From Saprospiraceae bacterium (GTDB lineage Bacteria; Bacteroidota; Bacteroidia; Chitinophagales; Saprospiraceae), in the NCBI GenBank assembly GCA_022841745.1, contig JALHQW010000021.1, positions 3,292 to 67,291 of the forward strand: a DNA stretch of 64,000 bases, read 5' to 3'. The position numbers and the translations under genes are program-made. The notes under the pieces are model-generated. The model saw only the letters and a program-made list of their open reading frames with translations, searched no databases and had not been told where the DNA came from. Of this stretch, positions 8,785-18,013 are shown piece after piece. Each line of letters opens with the position of its first letter. Within the stretch, counting starts at the first letter, position 1.

Positions 8785-9129
8785 ATGCCTCGTTCAGTAA
8801 ATGCCGTTGCATCACGTGCCCGGCGCAAGAAAATCCTAAAGGCCGCCAAAGGTTATTTTGGCCGCCGCAAGAACGTCCTCAGCGTTGCAAAGAACGCTGT
8901 TGACAAAGCAATGGGCTATGCCTACGTTGGCCGCAAATTGAAAAAGCGTGCTTATCGTCAGCTTTGGATTGCCCGTATCAACGCAGGTGCCCGCCAGAAC
9001 GGCACTACTTACTCCAAGTTGATGCACAAGCTTGCTACCGCAAATATCGAACTCAACCGCAAGTCGCTTGCCGACCTCGCCCTGAACCACCCTGAGTCTT
9101 TCAAGGCGGTCATCAGTGCTGCGAAGTAA
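8785..9129 (+). CDS. rplT: 50S ribosomal protein L20
   Basis: A 114-residue L20 ([16 protein letters not shown]) with the long basic N-terminal helix and the globular C-terminal part ([20 protein letters not shown]). It is an early 23S rRNA assembly protein and, in other phyla, the autogenous repressor of the infC-rpmI-rplT operon. A strong terminator follows 25 bp downstream. Confidence 0.96.
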   Translation: MPRSVNAVASRARRKKILKAAKGYFGRRKNVLSVAKNAVDKAMGYAYVGRKLKKRAYRQLWIARINAGARQNGTTYSKLMHKLATANIELNRKSLADLALNHPESFKAVISAAK

Positions 9130-9153
9130 TTCGGGAATGAGTTTTTTCCATGC

Positions 9154-9193
9154 AAAGAGGCCCAACGGTACGCCGTTGGGCCTCTTTTTTTTT
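9154..9193 (+). terminator. terminator of infC-rpmI-rplT
   Basis: Stem AAAGAGGCCCAACGG/CCGTTGGGCCTCTTT with a TACG-type loop and a run of nine T. Confidence 0.92.
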
Positions 9194-9208
9194 GGTTCGG
9201 GTATGGGC

Positions 9209-9235
9209 AAAAAAAAGCCTGAACTTACTTCAGGC
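9209..9235 (-). terminator. minus-strand terminator, distal to secDF
   Basis: On the minus strand GCCTGAA/TTCAGGC is followed by eight T. It would back up the secDF terminator at 9331-9372. Confidence 0.6.
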
Positions 9236-9330
9236 AGATTTGACAATTCTTACAATTATTAACCAAAACTTACGTGTTTAGCATAAGCCAACAACCGTGC
9301 CAAAAATCGAAACAGGATTTGAATTTTTTT

Positions 9331-9372
9331 TCAAAAAAAAATCCCCTTGCAGTTCAAACTGCAAGGGGATTT
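9331..9372 (-). terminator. terminator of secDF
   Basis: Stem AAATCCCCTTGCAGTT/AACTGCAAGGGGATTT followed on the minus strand by a T-run, 23 bp after the secDF stop. Confidence 0.88.
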
Positions 9373-9394
9373 GAATTTTGATCGCTCAGAAGAA

Positions 9395-12300
9395 TCAGGC
9401 GCTGGCCTTTTTCCGATGCGTGAAGGACTTCTTCTCATCAGCAGGATTACCAGTGAGCGGGCCACGGTTGCTGATCCGAATATCGCCTTTTGCCAAATCG
9501 GCCATGACAGGTGATGCAATGAAGATGGAAGAGTAAGTACCCACAACGATACCTACCACCAAGGCAAACGCAAATCCTTTGATGCTGCCACTGCCGAATA
9601 TCCACAGGATGAGTACCGTGAACAAGGTCGTCATGGACGTGAGCAGTGTACGGCTCATGGTCTTGTTGATAGCCTTGTTGATAAGGTCGTAGGTGCTCAT
9701 TTCAGGGAACTTAGTCGAGTACTCACGGATACGGTCATAGACGATTACCGTGTCGTTTACCGAGTAACCAATGATGGTCAGAATGGCAGCGATAAAAGCT
9801 TGGTCAATCTCCATCGGGAAAGGCAACATTCCGTGAAGCAGCGAGAACAGCGAAATCACCACGAATGCATCGTGGAAGGTAGCGATGACCGCCCCCAAGC
9901 TGTACTGCCACTTCGAGAAGCGTACCAAGATATAAAGGAAGATGACCAAAAGACCAAAGATAACGGCCTTCCATGCACTGTTGCGGAGGTCGTCGGCCAC
10001 AGTCGGGCCTACCTTGCTGGAGGAGATGATGTGGGTTTCCTTGCTGTCCGGATTCTTGAACTCCTCAATGGTTGTGCCCCCAGCAATTGGCTTGAGTCCC
10101 TCCAGCAGTTTGGCAGTCACTTCGTCCTGTACTTTGTCGCCCTCGTCGTTCACCCTGTAGTCTGTGAGGATGTTGAAGGTATTCTCGGTGTCAACGGCCT
10201 TTACAACTGGCTCGCCTTCCAATGGGCCTGCCAATGTTTGGCGAATGGACTGTGCGTCGGTTGGTTGGCTGAAGGTAACGTTGTAAGAATAGCCGCCCTT
10301 GAAATCAACGCCAAGGTCAAATCCCCTGGTAAAGAAGGAGACGATGCCAAGCAGCGTGATGGCGATGGAAACACCGTAGAACATCTTGCGCTTCGCCATC
10401 CAATCAATATTAAGGTCTGCCAACGAGTTCTTGGTGGGGACATTCCAGAAGGTGATTTCCTTCCCTTTGCCCACCCACCACTCAATGATGAGGCGGCTTA
10501 CCAATACAGCGGTGAAGAAGGAGAATATGAGACCCCAAATCAGGATGACCGCAAAACCCTTGATGGGGCCAAGACCAAAGATGGCCAAGATGAAGGCCGT
10601 GAGCAGGGTTGTCAAGTTGCCATCAATAATGGCGGCATAAGAATGGCGGTAGCCTTCCCGTATGGCCACTTGCAGCGATTTGCCCTCTCGAAGCTCTTCC
10701 CGTATGCGTTCGAAAATGATTACGTTGGCATCCACAGCCATACCAATCGTCAGTACGATACCAGCTATACCAGGCAAAGTAAGCACTGTGCCAATGGATG
10801 AAATCGTGCCGAGCAGAAACACCACGTTGAGGAACAGCACTATGATGGAAATTACGCCACCACCACCATAGTAAAATATCATGAACGCCAATACTAGCAG
10901 GAAGCCACTGAACAGCGCCAACATACTGGTATTGATGTTCTCCTCGCCGAGCGACGGGCCGACCAAGGATTCTTGGATGATTTTCGTTCCAGCAGGGAGC
11001 TTTCCTATTTCAAGGATACTGGCGATGTCGTCGGCTTCCTCCAAAGAGAAGTTGCCCGTTATTTCTGATGAACCTGTAAGAATCGGGTTTTGCACCATTG
11101 GTGCAGAGACAACATCGGAGTCGAGCACGATGGCAATCTCACGGTTGCCGTCATTGGCGGCCTTACTGGTCATGATGCCCCAGGTGCGGGCACCTTCCCC
11201 ATCCATACGCAGACTGATGGAAAGCTCGCCCGTAGTAGGGTTGGGGCTTGAAGAAGCATCCGTTACCCGGTCGCCTTCGAGAGGAGCGGTATTCTTGCCC
11301 GGCTCTTTCTTGATGGCATACAGCTCATAGGTATTGGTCATTTCAACACCCTTGTCGTCCTTGGCTGGCTTGCGGCCCCAAAGGAACATTACGTCATTTG
11401 GGAACAAAGAACGAACCTCTGGGCGGTTCAGCATCCGTATCACATCGTCCTGCTTGTTCTTTTCTGCCAAGCCCATGACGGCGGCTCCCCTCGTGCCATT
11501 GTTTGGCGTGAAGATGTCGAACAATGGGCCGGTTGTGGCCGTTGGGTCAACTTTGTTGGTATCAGTTGGATTGGTTGCAGCAACTTCAGTCGTATCCATG
11601 ATTTTATTGCCCGCAGAATCCACTTTTGAGCTGTCAATCGTGATGGTAGTTTCGCTTACTTCGCCAGCACCTAATTTTTTCAACTTATCGTTTGCTGCCA
11701 CAAAGGCATTGCCCATTGCGCCATCGGTTATCCGATAAACGTTCCAGAACTCCAATTTGGCTGCGCTCTGAAGGAATTCACGGGCACGCTGCGGATTTTC
11801 GATGCCGGGCAGTTCCACGAGGATGATGTCACGGCCTTTGTCCAGCGAAACAGTTGGGCCTACAACACCCAATTTGTCAATACGCTTTTTTAGCATTTCG
11901 TAGGTACGGCCTACCGTCAGGTCGGCCTCACGGCGCAGCAGCGCCACCACTTGGGCATCGGAGGTATTGGCGTTGACTTCGTTTTTCAGCGACTCGTTCC
12001 GCTTGAAAAGCGTGGCCAATGCAGCACCACCTGATTTCTCCTTCCATGCTTGCGCAAACAAGTTGATATAATCAGTTTGGGCATTTTTTTGAAGTTCGTT
12101 AGCCCTGGTGATGGCATCTTCCAAGACCTTGTTTTCAGTGTCCAAACTTCCAGCCATTGCCCGGAGGAAGTCCCGAAGGTCAACCTGCAGCAACACGCTC
12201 ATGCCCCCCTTGAGGTCAAGGCCAAAACCAAGCTGCGAGCCTTTCAGTTCTTGGTAGGTATAGGACTTGAGGAGTGGAATCCTGAAAATAGTTTCACTGG

Positions 12301-12487
12301 AAATGGAATCCAGGTAAGCGGCCTTTTGCATCCTTAAACAGGTTGCACTACCGTCCGCACAATTGGAGGCGGCAAAATTTTCGGCCTTGCGCTCCACGTT
12401 CCACGTCGGGAACATGAACAACAACTGGATGACCGAGACCACGGCAAACGCCACGAGAAAGAACTTGATAAAACCTTTTCCTTGCAT
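9395..12487 (-). CDS. secDF: protein translocase subunit SecDF (fused)
   Basis: A 1030-residue fusion of SecD and SecF, the proton-driven accessory part of the Sec translocon. The SecD half has TM1 (residues about 7-27), the periplasmic P1 region (GLDLKGGMSVLLQVDL; LVELPGIENPQRAREFL) and five TMs; the SecF half starts near residue 690 (DLGVDFKGGYSYNV) and ends with a short cytoplasmic tail. Motifs SLGEENI, GMAVDANVIIFERIRE and GYSVNDTVIVYDRIRE are conserved. The fused form is standard in Bacteroidota. ATG 12487 is preferred over a TTG three codons upstream. A minus-strand TATATTTG box at 12719-12726 may be its -7 element. Confidence 0.95.
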   Translation of the reverse strand: MQGKGFIKFFLVAFAVVSVIQLLFMFPTWNVERKAENFAASNCADGSATCLRMQKAAYLDSISSETIFRIPLLKSYTYQELKGSQLGFGLDLKGGMSVLLQVDLRDFLRAMAGSLDTENKVLEDAITRANELQKNAQTDYINLFAQAWKEKSGGAALATLFKRNESLKNEVNANTSDAQVVALLRREADLTVGRTYEMLKKRIDKLGVVGPTVSLDKGRDIILVELPGIENPQRAREFLQSAAKLEFWNVYRITDGAMGNAFVAANDKLKKLGAGEVSETTITIDSSKVDSAGNKIMDTTEVAATNPTDTNKVDPTATTGPLFDIFTPNNGTRGAAVMGLAEKNKQDDVIRMLNRPEVRSLFPNDVMFLWGRKPAKDDKGVEMTNTYELYAIKKEPGKNTAPLEGDRVTDASSSPNPTTGELSISLRMDGEGARTWGIMTSKAANDGNREIAIVLDSDVVSAPMVQNPILTGSSEITGNFSLEEADDIASILEIGKLPAGTKIIQESLVGPSLGEENINTSMLALFSGFLLVLAFMIFYYGGGGVISIIVLFLNVVFLLGTISSIGTVLTLPGIAGIVLTIGMAVDANVIIFERIREELREGKSLQVAIREGYRHSYAAIIDGNLTTLLTAFILAIFGLGPIKGFAVILIWGLIFSFFTAVLVSRLIIEWWVGKGKEITFWNVPTKNSLADLNIDWMAKRKMFYGVSIAITLLGIVSFFTRGFDLGVDFKGGYSYNVTFSQPTDAQSIRQTLAGPLEGEPVVKAVDTENTFNILTDYRVNDEGDKVQDEVTAKLLEGLKPIAGGTTIEEFKNPDSKETHIISSSKVGPTVADDLRNSAWKAVIFGLLVIFLYILVRFSKWQYSLGAVIATFHDAFVVISLFSLLHGMLPFPMEIDQAFIAAILTIIGYSVNDTVIVYDRIREYSTKFPEMSTYDLINKAINKTMSRTLLTSMTTLFTVLILWIFGSGSIKGFAFALVVGIVVGTYSSIFIASPVMADLAKGDIRISNRGPLTGNPADEKKSFTHRKKASA

Positions 12488-13016
12488 GACAAGCAAATTT
12501 TAAGCTGTGAAAAATGGGGAACATCCGTTCAACTGAGCGGAAATGGCAATCACTTGCTGTTTCCGATTCGAAACGGGCCTGTTACTTGACCCAAATCCAC
12601 ATTTTTTCGAGTGGTAAAACGCTCTGTGAAATGTAGTTATATGATTGTTAAGGGCTTGTAAATCAATAATTTAAATGCACAAATTAAGATTTTTAAGACC
12701 CCTTCCGAAAAAACTGGGCAAATATACGCCTTTTACTCAATTCGCCTTGTTTTGTTTCAGCCCATTCAATGAAGTGTCATGCGGTGTTTCCTAACAATTG
12801 CAGGCTTGTACTCAGGCAATCTTGATGCCTGATTTTTTTATTTCATGTAAAAACGTGACTAATCGGGTGCTTTTCGTCAAGATGGATGGCAGAAGGGCCT
12901 ATAATTTTAGATAAACGCAAAATGAATACCTTTGCCGCCAACATGACATCAAACCACCACCCAACAACTGCCTCATGGCGGGGGAAGGGTGGCCAAACTT
13001 CAAATCTTTACGAATC
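12488..13016. other. divergent intergenic region secDF / LysM gene
   Basis: About 530 bp with no gene. It holds a minus-strand -7 box TATATTTG (12719-12726) for secDF and a plus-strand TACCTTTG (12927-12934) for the LysM gene; neither has a clear TTTG -33. The rest is AT-rich unstructured sequence. Confidence 0.4.
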
Positions 13017-13529
13017 ATGGGTCTATTTTCCTTCTTGAAAAATGCGGGCACTGCCCTCTTCGGTGGCGACAAAAAAGCAGCTCCCGCAAAACCTGCCGCA
13101 CCTGCTGCACCAAGCGCACTCGACCAATTGGAGAACGCTCAATTGGCCATGCGCCTCACCAACCATGTGGTCTCTTTGGGCCTCAAGGTTGACAACCTGA
13201 ACATCGTGGTGGACGACGACAAGGCTACCATAACCGGCGTGGCCGCAAGCCAATCCGAAAAGGAAAAGGTTATCCTTGCCGTTGGCAACGTCGCCGGCAT
13301 CGCTACCGTGGACGATTGGATGAGTGTCGCGGCTGTTGCCGAAGCAGCGCCAGAGCCTGAAGCTGTGTTCTATACCGTAGTGAAGGGCGACACCCTTTCC
13401 AAAATCGCCAAGACCCACTACAACAACGCCATGAAGTACCCGGTCATCTTCGAGGCCAACAAGCCGATGCTTACCCACCCTGACAAGATTTACCCTGGTC
13501 AAGTGCTGCGCATTCCGCCTATTGCATAA
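13017..13529 (+). CDS. BON-LysM protein (YgaU/Kbp-like)
   Basis: A 170-residue protein opening with M-G-L-F-S-F-L-K-N-A-G like E. coli YgaU/Kbp, an Ala/Pro-rich linker, a BON domain (residues about 38-100, LKVDNLNIVVDDDKATITGV) and a C-terminal LysM (Y-T-V-V-K-G-D-T-L-S-K-I-A-K, ending P-G-Q-V-L-R-I-P). In E. coli the homologue is a cytoplasmic K+ sensor involved in osmotic stress; this role is inferred from family. No signal peptide is visible. I start at ATG 13017, because the upstream in-frame ATG (12975) adds 14 residues that do not belong to the family. Confidence 0.85.
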   Translation: MGLFSFLKNAGTALFGGDKKAAPAKPAAPAAPSALDQLENAQLAMRLTNHVVSLGLKVDNLNIVVDDDKATITGVAASQSEKEKVILAVGNVAGIATVDDWMSVAAVAEAAPEPEAVFYTVVKGDTLSKIAKTHYNNAMKYPVIFEANKPMLTHPDKIYPGQVLRIPPIA

Positions 13530-13532
13530 ATA

Positions 13533-13591
13533 ACGGCCTACGGTGGACGGTGGACGGCCTATGGGACCCGTCCACCCCCTACCGTCCCTCG
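13533..13591. repeat. inverted word array (GGTGGACGG / CCGTCCACC)
   Basis: Left arm 13533-13560 with GGTGGAC words and right arm 13566-13591 with the complementary words, separated by a few bases. It fills the gap between two convergent genes and touches the stop codon of the dehydrogenase at 13592. It may also serve as a bidirectional terminator-like hairpin. Confidence 0.65.
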
Positions 13592-14548
13592 TTAACCGAT
13601 TTTATTCCTCGGTTTTCCCGCCAAAAACGCCCTAACATTCTCCACCGATTCGACTATCAACCTTTCCCTTGCCTCCTTCGTTGCCCAAGCGTTGTGCGGT
13701 GTGATGAGGCAGTTCTCAACCGCCATGAGCACATTCCCTTTGTGGGGTGGCTCTTCTGAAATCACGTCCAAGCCCGCAGCTGCGATGACGCCGTTCTCCA
13801 AGGCATTCTTCAAATCAGCCTCCACCACCAAGCCACCCCGCCCCGTGTTGATGAGCAACGCCGAAGACTTCATTTGCGCAAGCGTGGCTTTATTGATAAT
13901 TCCTTGATTATCAGCGGACAATGGCGCATGAAGGCTTAGCACATCGCTTTGCGCCAACAAGTTTTCAAAGGAAACAAACTCGACGCCCGCCCGCTTGTCC
14001 CGCTCCGGGTGTTTGTGGTTGGCAATGACCTTCATACCAAAGGCCAGTGCAATCTCCGCCACCCGTTGCCCGATTTGGCCGAAGCCATAGATGCCAAGCG
14101 TCTTGCCTGCCAGTTCCCAAAGCGGCGATAGGGTGTAGCTCCAATCTGGTGAGTTGGCCCAGCCGCCCGCCTTGGCATGTTGGCTGTGCTCCGCAATGCG
14201 GTTGGCAAGCGCCAAAACCATCGCAAAAACATGCTGCGCCACCGAGTTGGCGGCATAGCCTGGCACGTTGCAGACAGTGACGCCCAGCCGTTGCGCAGCA
14301 GCCACGTCCACCACGTTATAGCCGGTTGCCAATACGCTGACGAGGCGCAGCTGGGGCAGTTGTGCCAGCGTTTTTTCATCCAAAACCGCCTTGTTCGTGA
14401 GCACGATGTCGGCTCCACTGGCCCGTTCGACGATAAGCGCTGGCGGGGTGCGTTCATAGACCCTCAAATTGCCCAAAGCAACAAGACCATCCCATGAAAG
14501 GTCGCCGGGGTTGGCCGTATGGCCGTCGAGTACCAAGATGTTTTTCAT
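13592..14548 (-). CDS. D-2-hydroxyacid dehydrogenase (glycerate dehydrogenase-like)
   Basis: A 318-residue NAD-dependent D-2-hydroxyacid dehydrogenase. The nucleotide-binding motif G-I-Y-G-F-G-Q-I-G is near residues 152-160, followed by the acidic or histidine selector region. The catalytic Arg lies in N-T-G-R-G-G, the Glu in D-V-I-S-E-E-P, and the His in I-T-P-H-N-A-W, with N in place of the usual I/V/S next to it. It probably acts on glycerate/hydroxypyruvate or a similar 2-oxoacid; specificity cannot be read from sequence. ATG 14548 (MKNILVLDG) fits the first beta strand; ATG 14566 is an alternative. Confidence 0.88.
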   Translation of the reverse strand: MKNILVLDGHTANPGDLSWDGLVALGNLRVYERTPPALIVERASGADIVLTNKAVLDEKTLAQLPQLRLVSVLATGYNVVDVAAAQRLGVTVCNVPGYAANSVAQHVFAMVLALANRIAEHSQHAKAGGWANSPDWSYTLSPLWELAGKTLGIYGFGQIGQRVAEIALAFGMKVIANHKHPERDKRAGVEFVSFENLLAQSDVLSLHAPLSADNQGIINKATLAQMKSSALLINTGRGGLVVEADLKNALENGVIAAAGLDVISEEPPHKGNVLMAVENCLITPHNAWATKEARERLIVESVENVRAFLAGKPRNKIG

Positions 14549-14605
14549 AAAAACTGTTTCAACCATGCTTGATTTTTAGACCTTTGCGCCCAATTTTAAG
14601 CGACT

Positions 14606-15340
14606 ATGAACCTTTTTAGAAAACTTTGGGCAATCTACGGCATCCTCGTTTTTTTCCTGCTTTGGTTGGTACTTTTTCCATTTTACTACCTTAGTTTCCT
14701 TGTTTTTCCGAATCCGTGGGTACGGCATATCATTTGGTTCAGCCACCATGTTTACACCCGCTTGTTCTTTGGGCTTACCTTAATTCGGTTCAAGATAGAG
14801 GGGCTGGAAAACATAGACCGCAGGCAGCCCTATATCATCGTGAGCAACCACCAGACTGCGCTCGATTTCATGATGAACGCCCGTGCATTCCCCGGCGTCT
14901 ATAAGTTCTTGGCAAAAAAAGAACTGATAAAAGTGCCCCTTTTCGGCTTCATCGTGCGCAAGCTCTGCGTATTGGTGGACCGCAGCAGCGCTGCCAGCCG
15001 TAGCAGCAGTATGAAGTACCTGCACCGCACTTTGGAGGAGGACGGCTATTCCGTGTTCCTTTACCCGGAGGGTACCCGCAACACTACGTCGGAGCCGCTG
15101 CTACCGTTCCACAAGGGCGCCTTCCGCATTGCCATAGAGGCGCAAATGCCGATTGCTATCCAGACCATCGTCAATATTGAAAAAATCTCGAACCCCAAGC
15201 ACAAGGGCCTTGATATGTGGCCCGGCACGGTGCACATCGTTTGGAGCAAGCCCATTGAGACGGCTGGGCTGACGATGGCAGATGCGGAATCACTGTCGGA
15301 ACAAATTAGAAGCGTGATTTTGAAGAATTTGGGCAGATAA
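14606..15340 (+). CDS. plsC: 1-acyl-sn-glycerol-3-phosphate acyltransferase
   Basis: A 244-residue membrane acyltransferase of the PlsC family, making phosphatidic acid from lysophosphatidic acid. An N-terminal TM hairpin (residues about 8-36) anchors it; motif I H-Q-T-A-L-D is at residues 82-87 and motif III F-L-Y-P-E-G-T-R near 148-155. It is divergent from the dehydrogenase (about 57 bp apart). GH78 follows on the same strand after 45 bp without a terminator. Confidence 0.9.
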   Translation: MNLFRKLWAIYGILVFFLLWLVLFPFYYLSFLVFPNPWVRHIIWFSHHVYTRLFFGLTLIRFKIEGLENIDRRQPYIIVSNHQTALDFMMNARAFPGVYKFLAKKELIKVPLFGFIVRKLCVLVDRSSAASRSSSMKYLHRTLEEDGYSVFLYPEGTRNTTSEPLLPFHKGAFRIAIEAQMPIAIQTIVNIEKISNPKHKGLDMWPGTVHIVWSKPIETAGLTMADAESLSEQIRSVILKNLGR

Positions 15341-15385
15341 ACACACAGAATTTCTTTCCTTGCAGTTTTGATAAAAAGCTTTTTC

Positions 15386-17782
15386 ATGAAAATACTCCTG
15401 CCCTTCTTTTTTGCAATTGGCTTGGCCCTGCTGCCAACTGCCAACTGCCGACTGCAAACTCAAATCGCCCCTCGCATCCTCGACAATTTCTGGAAAGCCC
15501 GCTGGGTGGTCTGCCCCGGCGAGTCGCCCAAGCAGTATGGGGTCTATCATTTTCGGAAAACGATTGACTTGAAGACTGTGCCCGGCAGCTTCACCATCCA
15601 CGTCAGCGCCGACAACCGCTACCGCCTATTCGTGAACGGGCAGGCCGTGAGCAGTGGCCCAGCTCGCAGCGACCTCGGCCACTGGAACTTCGAGACCGTT
15701 GACATTGCGAAGCAACTGAAACCCGGCAAAAACACCCTCGCTGCCATCGTCTGGAACGCCGCCGAGTACGCCCCCTTCGCCCAAATCAGCTACCAGACAG
15801 GCTTCATCCTGCAAGGCAACACCGAGGCCGAAGACCTTGTAAATACCGATAAAACTTGGCGGGTGCTGCGCAATGAGGCGTACAAGCCCCTCCCCGTTGA
15901 CCGTGCCAAGCTCCAAAGTTACCTTGTGACCGGCGACGGCGACGACGTGGACGGCAGCCGATACCCGTGGGGCTGGGAGCAGCCCGGTTTCGATGACTCA
16001 AAATGGAAAAACGCCGAGCCACTATGGTTCGCTGGGAAGCCCCGTGGCCTCGGTTCCGATGGCAACTGGATGCTCGTGCCCCGTTCCATTCCATTGTTTC
16101 AAGAAGAAAGAATCAATATTGGAAAAGCGGTGGCGACTGGGCAGCAAGGCAAATTAATGCCAGTTGCGGTGCGGTCGGATTTGCCATTTACCATCAAAGC
16201 AAATACAAAATGGAGCATACTCATTGACCAGGGCATCCTCGTAAATGCCTTTCCCGTGCTCAACACCACGGGCGGCAAAGGCGCAAAAATCACCCTCACC
16301 TACGCCGAGGCGCTTTACGACAAAGACCGCCAAAAAGGCAACCGCAACGAGTGGCAGGGCAAGGAAATCATGGGCATCCAAGACCGCTTCACGACCGACG
16401 GCGGAACAGGGCGCAGCTTCCGCCCGCTGTGGTTCCGCACCTGGCGCTGGCTACAACTCGACATCGAAACGGGCAATGAACCCCTGACCATCAATGACCT
16501 GTACGGCATGAACTACGGCTACCCGCTCGATGCGAAAGCAAATTTCAATAGCAGCGACTCTACCCATGCCAAAATATGGGAAGTGGGCTGGCGCACCGCC
16601 CAGCGCTGCGCTGGGGAGACCTATTTCGACTGCCCTTATTACGAGCAACTGAGCTACGTCGGCGACACCCGCATACAGGCGCTCATCTCGCTCTACGTCA
16701 GCGGCGACGACCGCCTCGTGCGCAAGAGCATCGAGGACTTCGACAATAGCAGGATCCCTGACGGCCTTACGCAGAGCCGCTACCCCTGCAACGACATGCA
16801 AATCATCCCGACCTACTCCATGTTCTGGGTCTCCATGGTTCACGATTATTGGATGCTGCGCAACGACACAGCCTTTGTGAAGCGATTCCTACCGGGCGTA
16901 GCGAGCGTACTGGCCTGGGAGGAGAGCCGCCTCGACCCAAAAACGGGCATGATGGGCGCTACCGAGTGGTGGAACTTTGTGGACTGGGCCTGGCCATGGA
17001 GCGAGGAGGAGCGCATCGGCGGGGTGCCGCCAGGGGTGGCCAAAGGCGGGTCGAGCATCCTGACCTTGCAGTTTGCCTACACGCTGCGGCAGGCGGCAGC
17101 GCTGTATGATTATTTTGGAAAAAAAGCGGACGCAGCGCATTGCATCGCCCTCGCCGATAGGCTCGTTAAGGCGGCCTACCGACAATGCTGGGACAAAGAC
17201 AAAAGCCTGTTCGCCGACAATCCCTCGAAGACGACTTTCAGCCAACATGCCAACATCCTTGCCGTGCTGACGGACGCCATCCCTTTTGAGGAACAAAAAG
17301 AACTGCTCTTCAAAATCATCGGCGACAAAAGCCTCACGCAGACGACCCTCTACTTCCGCTTCTACCTGCTCGAAGCCCTGAAAAAGCACGGCATGGGCAA
17401 GGAGTTCAATGCCCAACTCGACGACTGGCGCAACATGCTCAACATGGGGCTGACCACCTTTGCAGAGAACCCCGAACCTACCCGCAGCGACTGCCATGCC
17501 TGGAGCGCCGCACCAAACTACCATTTCTTGAGTACGGTGCTGGGCATCAATCCCGGCTCGCCGGGCTTTGAAACGGTGCGCATCGAGCCGGTTTTCAGGG
17601 GGCTTGATTTTGCCGAAGGCAAGATGCCGCACCCGCTGGGCGAGATTTCCTTGAGGCTGGAATGGACCCGTGCTGGGATAAAAGCGACCGTATCACTGCC
17701 AAAAGGGCTTGATGGGGAAATGATTTTGCTGAGCGAGCGGAAAGCCCTAAAGGGTGGGAATGTTGCGGTGCTGTATTTTTAA
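15386..17782 (+). CDS. alpha-L-rhamnosidase, GH78-like, secreted
   Basis: A 798-residue exported GH78-type glycoside hydrolase. Domains in order: signal peptide; an N-terminal beta-sandwich (residues about 40-170, I-H-V-S-A-D-N-R-Y-R-L-F-V-N-G); an (alpha/alpha)6 catalytic barrel from about 390 (C-P-Y-Y-E-Q-L-S-Y-V-G-D-T-R is the typical GH78 signature with catalytic acids); and a C-terminal sandwich (residues about 710-798). It cleaves terminal alpha-L-rhamnose, for example from pectic side chains. The signal peptide coding region contains a CAACTGC tandem word (15437-15462) like the intergenic arrays, giving residues T-A-N-C-R-L-Q-T. A TTG at 15368 could start 6 codons earlier. Tail fragments of related genes lie downstream. 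Confidence 0.85.
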   Translation: MKILLPFFFAIGLALLPTANCRLQTQIAPRILDNFWKARWVVCPGESPKQYGVYHFRKTIDLKTVPGSFTIHVSADNRYRLFVNGQAVSSGPARSDLGHWNFETVDIAKQLKPGKNTLAAIVWNAAEYAPFAQISYQTGFILQGNTEAEDLVNTDKTWRVLRNEAYKPLPVDRAKLQSYLVTGDGDDVDGSRYPWGWEQPGFDDSKWKNAEPLWFAGKPRGLGSDGNWMLVPRSIPLFQEERINIGKAVATGQQGKLMPVAVRSDLPFTIKANTKWSILIDQGILVNAFPVLNTTGGKGAKITLTYAEALYDKDRQKGNRNEWQGKEIMGIQDRFTTDGGTGRSFRPLWFRTWRWLQLDIETGNEPLTINDLYGMNYGYPLDAKANFNSSDSTHAKIWEVGWRTAQRCAGETYFDCPYYEQLSYVGDTRIQALISLYVSGDDRLVRKSIEDFDNSRIPDGLTQSRYPCNDMQIIPTYSMFWVSMVHDYWMLRNDTAFVKRFLPGVASVLAWEESRLDPKTGMMGATEWWNFVDWAWPWSEEERIGGVPPGVAKGGSSILTLQFAYTLRQAAALYDYFGKKADAAHCIALADRLVKAAYRQCWDKDKSLFADNPSKTTFSQHANILAVLTDAIPFEEQKELLFKIIGDKSLTQTTLYFRFYLLEALKKHGMGKEFNAQLDDWRNMLNMGLTTFAENPEPTRSDCHAWSAAPNYHFLSTVLGINPGSPGFETVRIEPVFRGLDFAEGKMPHPLGEISLRLEWTRAGIKATVSLPKGLDGEMILLSERKALKGGNVAVLYF

Positions 17783-17830
17783 GATGGAAGGCGCTGGAAG
17801 GCGGGGGTGCTGAATTTTAGGTAAAAAAAA

Positions 17831-17870
17831 CGTTTGAGCGGCAGTTAAAACCACTCAAACGATTTTTTTA
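17831..17870 (+). terminator. terminator of GH78
   Basis: Stem CGTTTGAG/CTCAAACG followed by ATTTTTTT, about 50 bp after the stop. Just before it (17783-17820) is another short copy of a GH78-like tail ending GGTGCTGAATTTTAG. Confidence 0.75.
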
Positions 17871-17905
17871 GAAACAGCCGAATAGGAAAGCAATAAGGTG
17901 TTACC

Positions 17906-18013
17906 TTATCTTCCAAGTTTCACCAGCTTCACTTGCTCACGATAACTTCCAGGAATAAGCTGACAAAAGTACATTCCCGATGGAAGTGAAGACGCATCGA
18001 AGTTAAGTTGTAG
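17906..18013 (-). pseudogene. orphan T9SS type A sorting-domain tail
   Basis: On the minus strand 36 codons end in S-L-P-S-G-M-Y-F-C-Q-L, a short spacer and E-Q-V-K-L-V-K-L-G-R then stop, the classic end of a type IX secretion type A C-terminal domain (Por_Secre_tail). There is no upstream coding continuation: at about 18010 the sequence switches to a GH78 tail on the other strand. It is the stranded 3' end of a lost secreted-protein gene. Confidence 0.7.

Noticed and set aside
9800-10801. Long plus-strand open frame opposite secDF
   Set aside because: It is antisense to the conserved SecDF coding sequence; its composition mirrors that gene and it has no family features.
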